Assembly: GCF_013761005.1 (NCBI RefSeq)
Contig: NZ_JACDUS010000002.1
Span: forward strand, 62,001-126,000
Origin: Desulfosalsimonas propionicica
Lineage (GTDB): Bacteria; Desulfobacterota; Desulfobacteria; Desulfobacterales; Desulfosalsimonadaceae
DNA length: 64,000 bases
Direction: 5' to 3'
Shown: positions 59,336 through 64,000 of the stretch, piece after piece
How the letters are laid out: the number at the start of each line of letters is the position of its first letter
Position numbering within the stretch: position 1 is the first letter of the stretch
The notes under the pieces: generated by a model
Told to the model about the DNA's origin: nothing
The model's input: the letters and a program-made list of their open reading frames with translations, nothing else
The model's database searches: none
Program-made: the position numbers and the translations under genes

Positions 59336-60391
59336 ATGAACAAAACATTTTTTCGTTTATGCGCAGCCGCCTGCATGCTGTTTTTGATCACCGCGTGCGG
59401 GCAATCCGATGACTCAAACCAGGAGGCCCAAAAACAGAGCGCACCGGAAAAATCAGAAACCATTGAACTGAGCTATTCCGTGTTTTTCCCCCCCACCCAT
59501 GCCCACAGCAAGGCCGCTGAAGACTGGGCCAGGCAGGTGGAGGCCCGCACTGACAATGCCGTGAAAATCAACATGTATCCCGGCGGCACCCTCACCGGGG
59601 CGGCTGAATGTTACGACGGAGTGGTCAGCGGCATCTCGGATATCGGCATGTCCTGCTTTGCCTATACCCGGGGCCGCTTTCCGGTTATGGAAGCCGTGGA
59701 CCTGCCCCTGGGATATCCCGACGGAATGACTGCCACAAGGGTGGCCAACCAGTTTTACCAACAGATGGATCCCGAGGAATTAAAGGACGTCAAGGTGTTA
59801 TACCTCCACGCCCATGGACCGGGCCTGCTTCACACCAAAAAACCGGTTGAAACCCTGGCCGATATCGAGGGCATGCAGATCCGCTCCACGGGCCTGAGCG
59901 CCAAGATGGTCCAAGCCCTTGGCGCCACGCCTGTTGCCATGCCACAGGGGGATACCTATGAGGCCCTGCAGAAAGGCGTTGTGGAGGGCACTTTTGCGCC
60001 CATGGAAACCCTCAAGGGCTGGCGGCAGGGCGATGTGATCGATTACACCACCAATTGCCAGGAAATCGGTTACACCACCACCATGTTTGCGGTCATGAAC
60101 AAGGAGAAGTTCAATCAGCTGCCCGAAGAGGTCCGGGACGTGATCAACAATGTCAGCAATGAATGGATCGAGGTCCACGGGCAGGTTTGGGACGATGCGG
60201 ACAAGGAAGGCCTGGCCTACACCCGGGAGCAGGGCAATGAGATCATTGAGCTTTCACAAGAGCAAAGCGCCCGCTGGAAGGAGGCCATTTTGCCGGTGAT
60301 CGACGATTATATAACAGATGCCCGGGAAAATGGTCTTGAGGGGCAAAAGTCCGTGGATTTGCTGCGCAGCCTTATTGAAAAACAGAACTGA
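59336..60391 (+). CDS. dctP: TRAP transporter substrate-binding lipoprotein (DctP family)
   Basis: 351 residues. Lipobox LITAC (Cys21). ELSYSVFFPPTHAHSKAAEDWARQVEARTDNAVKINMYPGGTLTG and VVSGISDIGMSCFAYTRGRFPVMEAVDLP are DctP motifs. The LRSTG-type region (GMQIRSTGLSAKMVQALGATPVAMPQGDTYEALQKGVVEG) holds the Arg that binds a substrate carboxylate. It presents an organic acid to the permease pair downstream. MNKTFF start used because GGGGACC and the signal peptide begin there; an upstream frame opens inside the repeat remnant. Confidence 0.93.
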   Translation: MNKTFFRLCAAACMLFLITACGQSDDSNQEAQKQSAPEKSETIELSYSVFFPPTHAHSKAAEDWARQVEARTDNAVKINMYPGGTLTGAAECYDGVVSGISDIGMSCFAYTRGRFPVMEAVDLPLGYPDGMTATRVANQFYQQMDPEELKDVKVLYLHAHGPGLLHTKKPVETLADIEGMQIRSTGLSAKMVQALGATPVAMPQGDTYEALQKGVVEGTFAPMETLKGWRQGDVIDYTTNCQEIGYTTTMFAVMNKEKFNQLPEEVRDVINNVSNEWIEVHGQVWDDADKEGLAYTREQGNEIIELSQEQSARWKEAILPVIDDYITDARENGLEGQKSVDLLRSLIEKQN

Positions 60392-60426
60392 TATTTACAA
60401 CAGTTTTTATTTGTCCGGAATGATTG

Positions 60427-60921
60427 ATGTTTTCCGTTATACGCGCCAATCGCTATATTGCCAGGGCCGCTGCGGCAGTGAACTGGATTGCTGCAGCGGC
60501 CATTGTTTTGATGATGCTGGTTACCACGGGTGACGTGGTTCTGCGCTTCTTCCGGTTTTCCATACCCGGGGCCTATGAGACCATCGGCTTTCTGGGTGCC
60601 CTGGCCATTTCTTTTTCCCTGCCGTACACGGCCGCGGAAAAAGGCCACATTGCCGTTGATTTCCTGGTGCCGCGCCTGCCCCGAACGGCGCGGATTGTCA
60701 TCCACAGCATCAACAGTCTGGTATCCCTTGCCCTGTTTGCCATTATCGCCTGGCAGTCCCTGGTTTACGGTTCTGTTTTGAAAGCCAGCAACTCTGTGTC
60801 TGCTACCCTGGAGATGCCGATTTATCCGTTTGTTTACGGGGTGGCGGCCGGATGTATCCTGCTTTGCCCGGTGCTGGTCATGGATTTGCTGCTGCGTCTG
60901 CGGGGGGCTGAGACCCAATGA
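60427..60921 (+). CDS. dctQ: TRAP transporter small permease (DctQ family)
   Basis: 164 residues, four membrane helices: ARAAAAVNWIAAAAIVLMMLVTTGDVVLRFF, IPGAYETIGFLGALAISFSLPYTAAEKGHIAVDFL, VSLALFAIIAWQSLVYGSVL, YPFVYGVAAGCILLCPVLV. The E-x-x-G/H-I-x-V pattern is typical for DctQ. Its stop overlaps the next start (ATGA, 60918-60921). Confidence 0.92.
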   Translation: MFSVIRANRYIARAAAAVNWIAAAAIVLMMLVTTGDVVLRFFRFSIPGAYETIGFLGALAISFSLPYTAAEKGHIAVDFLVPRLPRTARIVIHSINSLVSLALFAIIAWQSLVYGSVLKASNSVSATLEMPIYPFVYGVAAGCILLCPVLVMDLLLRLRGAETQ

Positions 60922-62216
60922 CACCCACAACCATCGGTCTGATCGGCATTGCAGCCCTGTTTTTGCTCATTTTTTCCCGACTGCCCGTGGGTTATCTCAT
61001 GGCCGTGATCGGGATTGTGGGGTTCGGCACCATTGTATCTTTTGACGCGGCCCTGAATCTGACGGCCAGGGACGTGTTTTCTGTTTTCAGTTCCTATAAT
61101 CTCACCGTGATTCCGCTGTTTGTGTTCATGGGCCAGATTGCGTTTCATTCCGGGATTTCATCCCGGCTTTTTGATGCCGCATACCGATTTGTGGGCCATA
61201 TCCCCGGCGGACTGGCCATTGCCACCATCGGCGCATGCGCCGGATTTTCGGCCATATGCGGCTCCACCAATGCCACGGCCGCCACCATGGGCGCGGCCAC
61301 TTTGCCGGAGATGAAACGCTACAATTACAAGCCCGAGCTGGCCACCGGGGTGGTGGCCGCAGGCGGGAGCCTGGGCATCCTGATTCCGCCAAGTGTTGTG
61401 TTTATTGTCTACGGGATTCTCACGGAACAATCCATCGGCGAGCTGTTTGTGGCAGGGCTGCTGCCGGGGCTGCTTTTGTGCGTGCTCATGGTGGCCAGCA
61501 TTTTGATCTGGACAAGGATGCGTCCGGATCTGGGACCCAAGGGGGAAAAATTTACCCTGCGCCAGAAGCTGGCTTCTTTATCCGGTCTGGTCGAAACCCT
61601 GGTAATCTTTGTGCTGGTCATGGGCGGGCTTTTCAAGGGGATTTTCACCCCGACCGAGGCCGGCGGCATCGGTGCCTTCTGCACCCTGGCAGTGGCGCTG
61701 ATCCGCAGAAACCTCAGCATGGAGGGATTTGTTCAAGCCCTGTTTGAAACCACCCGGATTACCTGCATGATCCTGGTAATCGTGGCCGGGGCAACGATTT
61801 TCAGCCGGTTTATGGCTGTTACCCGCATTCCCTTTGACATTGCCGGCTGGATTACCGCCCTGGACATGAGCCCGGCCATGATCATGTGTCTGATCATCGG
61901 GGTTTATTTTCTGGGCGGGTGCTTTATCGATGCCCTGGCCCTGGTGATGCTCACCATACCCATTTTTTACCCTGTGATTCTGGAACTGGGCTATGATCCC
62001 ATATGGTTCGGGGTGGTGATCGTGCTGGTCACCCAGATCGGGGTGATCACCCCCCCGGTGGGCGTCAATGTTTACGTGGTCAGCGGGGTGGCCCGGGACG
62101 TGCCCTTAAACACGATTTTCAAGGGCGTGGTGCCCATGCTCATTGCAATGATCATCACCACCCTTTTGCTCATCCCGTTTCCGCAGATCGCACTGTATTT
62201 GCCGGGCCTGCTTTAA
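60918..62216 (+). CDS. dctM: TRAP transporter large permease (DctM family)
   Basis: 432 residues, about 12 helices. LPVGYLMAVIGIVGFG, FVGHIPGGLAIATIGACAGFSAICGSTNATAATMG, AAGGSLGILIPPSVVFIVYGILTEQSIGELF, and near the end CFIDALALVMLTIPIFYP and VTQIGVITPPVGVNVYVVSG are DctM hallmarks. Forms the Na+-coupled membrane unit with DctQ and DctP. The oxidoreductase gene at 62253 is convergent, so its relation to the substrate is uncertain. Confidence 0.94.
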   Translation: MTPTTIGLIGIAALFLLIFSRLPVGYLMAVIGIVGFGTIVSFDAALNLTARDVFSVFSSYNLTVIPLFVFMGQIAFHSGISSRLFDAAYRFVGHIPGGLAIATIGACAGFSAICGSTNATAATMGAATLPEMKRYNYKPELATGVVAAGGSLGILIPPSVVFIVYGILTEQSIGELFVAGLLPGLLLCVLMVASILIWTRMRPDLGPKGEKFTLRQKLASLSGLVETLVIFVLVMGGLFKGIFTPTEAGGIGAFCTLAVALIRRNLSMEGFVQALFETTRITCMILVIVAGATIFSRFMAVTRIPFDIAGWITALDMSPAMIMCLIIGVYFLGGCFIDALALVMLTIPIFYPVILELGYDPIWFGVVIVLVTQIGVITPPVGVNVYVVSGVARDVPLNTIFKGVVPMLIAMIITTLLLIPFPQIALYLPGLL

Positions 62217-62252
62217 GCCTTTTTATCTTTCGGGATCAGCGGCCAGAGGCGG

Positions 62253-63122
62253 TTATTCGCCCTTGTCAAGAAATTCGTGGACCGCTGCGAAATCCTTTCG
62301 CCCGTGTCCGGCAGCCTTGGCCCGGCCGTAAATTTGTTTTGCCAGACCGGCGAGAAACAGGGGCTGATTTTCCTCGTAGGCCGTAATGTCTACCAGATGG
62401 AGGTCTTTGTGCATGAGTTCCAGTGGAAAACTGGCCTCAAAATCGCCGTTTTGAATCAACGCGGCCTTGCCTTTCAGGAAAGGAGCCGATACCGGCAGCC
62501 CGGGCAGGGTTTCCATGAGGAACTGCCTGCTGAATCCCAGTTTTTCACCCAGCAGCGCTGTTTCCGCGTATGCCAGCATCGATTGCGCCAGCAGCGCATT
62601 GACCAGCATTTTAAAGGCACTTCCCTGCCCGGCCGGTCCCACATGCAGGATTGTCTTGCCCATCAGCTCAAACAGGTCCCTTAGGTTTTCAATGTCGTCT
62701 TTTTCACCTCCCAGCAGAAACGTCAGCTCCCCGTCCTGGGCAGGCTTTTTGGTTCCGGCCACGGGCGCATCAATGAATTTGAAACCCCGTTGTTCGGCCT
62801 GTTCCGCGCAACTGCGGGCAAAAGACGGGTTTACTGTTGAACAGTTCACCCAGACCGCCTCCTGGTCCATTGCATCAACAAACCCGGAATCCCCGAAGGC
62901 CAGCGACTCCACGACCTCCGGAGACGATAGCATGGTAAAAACCACATCTGCTTTACCCACTGCCTCTGCAGGTGAGCCGGCCCGGCCGGCGCCTGCTTTT
63001 TCAAGTTCTTGTGCCGGTTTCGGGGATCGGTTGAACACTGTGAGCATGGCGTTGTCATGTTTGAGCAGGTTACGGGCCATGGCTTTTCCCATAATCCCAA
63101 GACCAATAAATGCAATCTTCAT
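62253..63122 (-). CDS. NAD(P)-dependent beta-hydroxyacid dehydrogenase (3-hydroxyisobutyrate dehydrogenase family)
   Basis: 289 residues. MKIAFIGLGIMGKAMARNLLK is the Rossmann loop of this family. DAPVAGTKKPAQDGELTFLLGG (substrate-binding) and GPAGQGSAFKMLVNALLAQSMLAYAE with catalytic Lys (FKMLVN) follow. The variant NRSP after strand 2 suggests NADPH use, as in glyoxylate/succinic semialdehyde reductases (GLYR type). Start at ATG 63122 with GGGAG before it; the longer frame adds 32 residues with no role. Confidence 0.9.
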   Translation of the reverse strand: MKIAFIGLGIMGKAMARNLLKHDNAMLTVFNRSPKPAQELEKAGAGRAGSPAEAVGKADVVFTMLSSPEVVESLAFGDSGFVDAMDQEAVWVNCSTVNPSFARSCAEQAEQRGFKFIDAPVAGTKKPAQDGELTFLLGGEKDDIENLRDLFELMGKTILHVGPAGQGSAFKMLVNALLAQSMLAYAETALLGEKLGFSRQFLMETLPGLPVSAPFLKGKAALIQNGDFEASFPLELMHKDLHLVDITAYEENQPLFLAGLAKQIYGRAKAAGHGRKDFAAVHEFLDKGE

Positions 63123-63341
63123 GGGTTTACTCCCTGGCATGGCTGATTGTTTTTTTTGAGATACAGTAAACAGTATAATATTTAAGGTAATCCACATTGA
63201 GGGAATTGTAAATTCCAATTCAGAAAAGGCGGCTGGATTTGACTGATTTGTGGTTTGTTGTCACAATCAATCGTTTAACAATGCGGCTGTCAAAAGGCTC
63301 GGGCAGCGTTTAATGGTTTTTATAATCAACAGGCGGGGCGT

Positions 63342-63971
63342 ATGCTGAGAAAAATTATTGTCATGTCGGTATTGGTGTTGTCGTTTTTGTTTGGCTGCAT
63401 TGGTCGGTATCCTTTGGATATACCCGATCAGCAGTGGAAGACCATGACCCATGAGGAAAAACTGCAGGCCCGGCAAAAGCAGGCAGAACTGGACAAGGCC
63501 CGGCAAAACCGACTGGCTGCCGAAGCCAGGGCCCGGGAGGCCGAGGCCATCCAATGGCTCCGGGACCAGCAGGCCGCCAGGGACAACGCACGTTACGGGG
63601 AGCGGATACAATGCGTACTATCCCATGCAGAGGCCTACTTTTGGGGAAAGTGGCGCCGCATTGAGCCCGTGGCTCTGGATCTTGTCAAGGGTATGGTCAT
63701 TGATTTTGATATGGTTGAGGCCGGAAACAATGGGCTTGGCTATGAACAAAAAGGTTATGCCGGGTTTGACGGCCAGACGCTATGCATGTGTCCGGAAAAA
63801 GACGCCGTGCAGCGAAACACCTCCTCCTGTGCCCGGGTTTTGGGCACGTTTGAGCAATATGCCCGGGGTCTTGAAACAAGGGTTTGTGCAGACGAATTTT
63901 TGCGGGGCCGGATCCGGTGCGACCTGGCACCGGGAAAGGGGATGCCCCAACGGCTCATTATTGACCGGTAG
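63342..63971 (+). CDS. Lipoprotein of unknown function
   Basis: 209 residues. Signal MLRKIIVMSVLVLSFLFGC (lipobox LFGC). A long charged helix follows (about 38-80, EEKLQARQKQAELDKARQNRLAAEARAREAE), probably a coiled coil. The C-terminal part has six or more Cys (IQCVL, LCMCPEK, SSCARV, RVCADEF, IRCDLAP), suggesting disulfides in the periplasm. No family recognised. GGCGGGGC lies before the ATG. The remaining 29 bases to the window end show nothing. Confidence 0.7.
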   Translation: MLRKIIVMSVLVLSFLFGCIGRYPLDIPDQQWKTMTHEEKLQARQKQAELDKARQNRLAAEARAREAEAIQWLRDQQAARDNARYGERIQCVLSHAEAYFWGKWRRIEPVALDLVKGMVIDFDMVEAGNNGLGYEQKGYAGFDGQTLCMCPEKDAVQRNTSSCARVLGTFEQYARGLETRVCADEFLRGRIRCDLAPGKGMPQRLIIDR

Positions 63972-64000
63972 CCTGCTTTCGGACGTGCGGGAAGGCATTT

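Overview
The window reads as chromosomal DNA of a GC-rich, Gram-negative anaerobe. The best guess is a member of the Desulfobacterota, close to the Desulfobacterales. This is inferred from gene style: a DUF3786 protein with a corrinoid-protein-like Fe-S motif, several acyl-CoA dehydrogenases, a cytoplasmic molybdopterin oxidoreductase, both TAXI and DctPQM TRAP transporters, and many lipoproteins and outer-membrane-type proteins. No rRNA, tRNA, CRISPR array, phage module or intact transposase was seen.

Layout. 1-4.4 kb: a tandem set of secreted paralogues of unknown function, plus a small lipoprotein. 4.5-7.3 kb: a minus-strand run (membrane-anchored protein, hotdog thioesterase, 3D-domain lipoprotein, AMMECR1 protein, FmdB-type zinc ribbon). 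7.9-10.9 kb: Fe-S/DUF3786 protein, flavin oxidoreductase, outer-membrane MetA-like protein. 11.1-15.9 kb: a mutagenesis cassette (LexA-like repressor, ImuB-like Y-family protein without its catalytic carboxylates, DnaE2-type polymerase) behind an array of four TTTACA repeats. 15.9-22 kb: AEC carrier, TAXI-TRAP transporter, and a cysteine desulfurase with a QueG-like Fe-S protein. 22-27.6 kb: an unknown protein, a lytic transglycosylase, a KhtTU-type K+/H+ antiporter and a TrkA-type K+ channel.

28.2-44.1 kb is a catabolic island. It holds three acyl-CoA dehydrogenases, a TetR regulator, an FMN reductase, a two-subunit biotin-dependent acyl-CoA carboxylase, AtuA, an enoyl-CoA hydratase and a TIGR03084 protein. 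Convergent to these lie acetoacetyl-CoA synthetase and an AtoE permease. Together they suggest oxidation, gamma-carboxylation and hydration of a branched acyl-CoA (acyclic terpene or leucine type), with acetoacetate handled at the end. 44.6-55.4 kb is mixed: amidase, TIGR03067 lipoprotein, SDR, macro-domain protein, esterase, OmpA lipoprotein, methyltransferase and molybdopterin oxidoreductase. 56-59.2 kb matches the ydbH-ynbE-ydbL operon of envelope lipid transport. 59.3-62.2 kb encodes a DctPQM TRAP transporter.

Two non-coding repeat families are the most unusual feature. One is a 121-bp perfect-ended palindrome, with three full copies and one remnant; one copy has an 11-bp flanking direct repeat. 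The other is a ~480-495-bp element, with two copies and one reversed, internally deleted copy; it carries two long hairpins. Both families share the same terminal sequence, and in both some stem pairs differ between copies while pairing is kept. They look like related non-autonomous mobile or structured elements.
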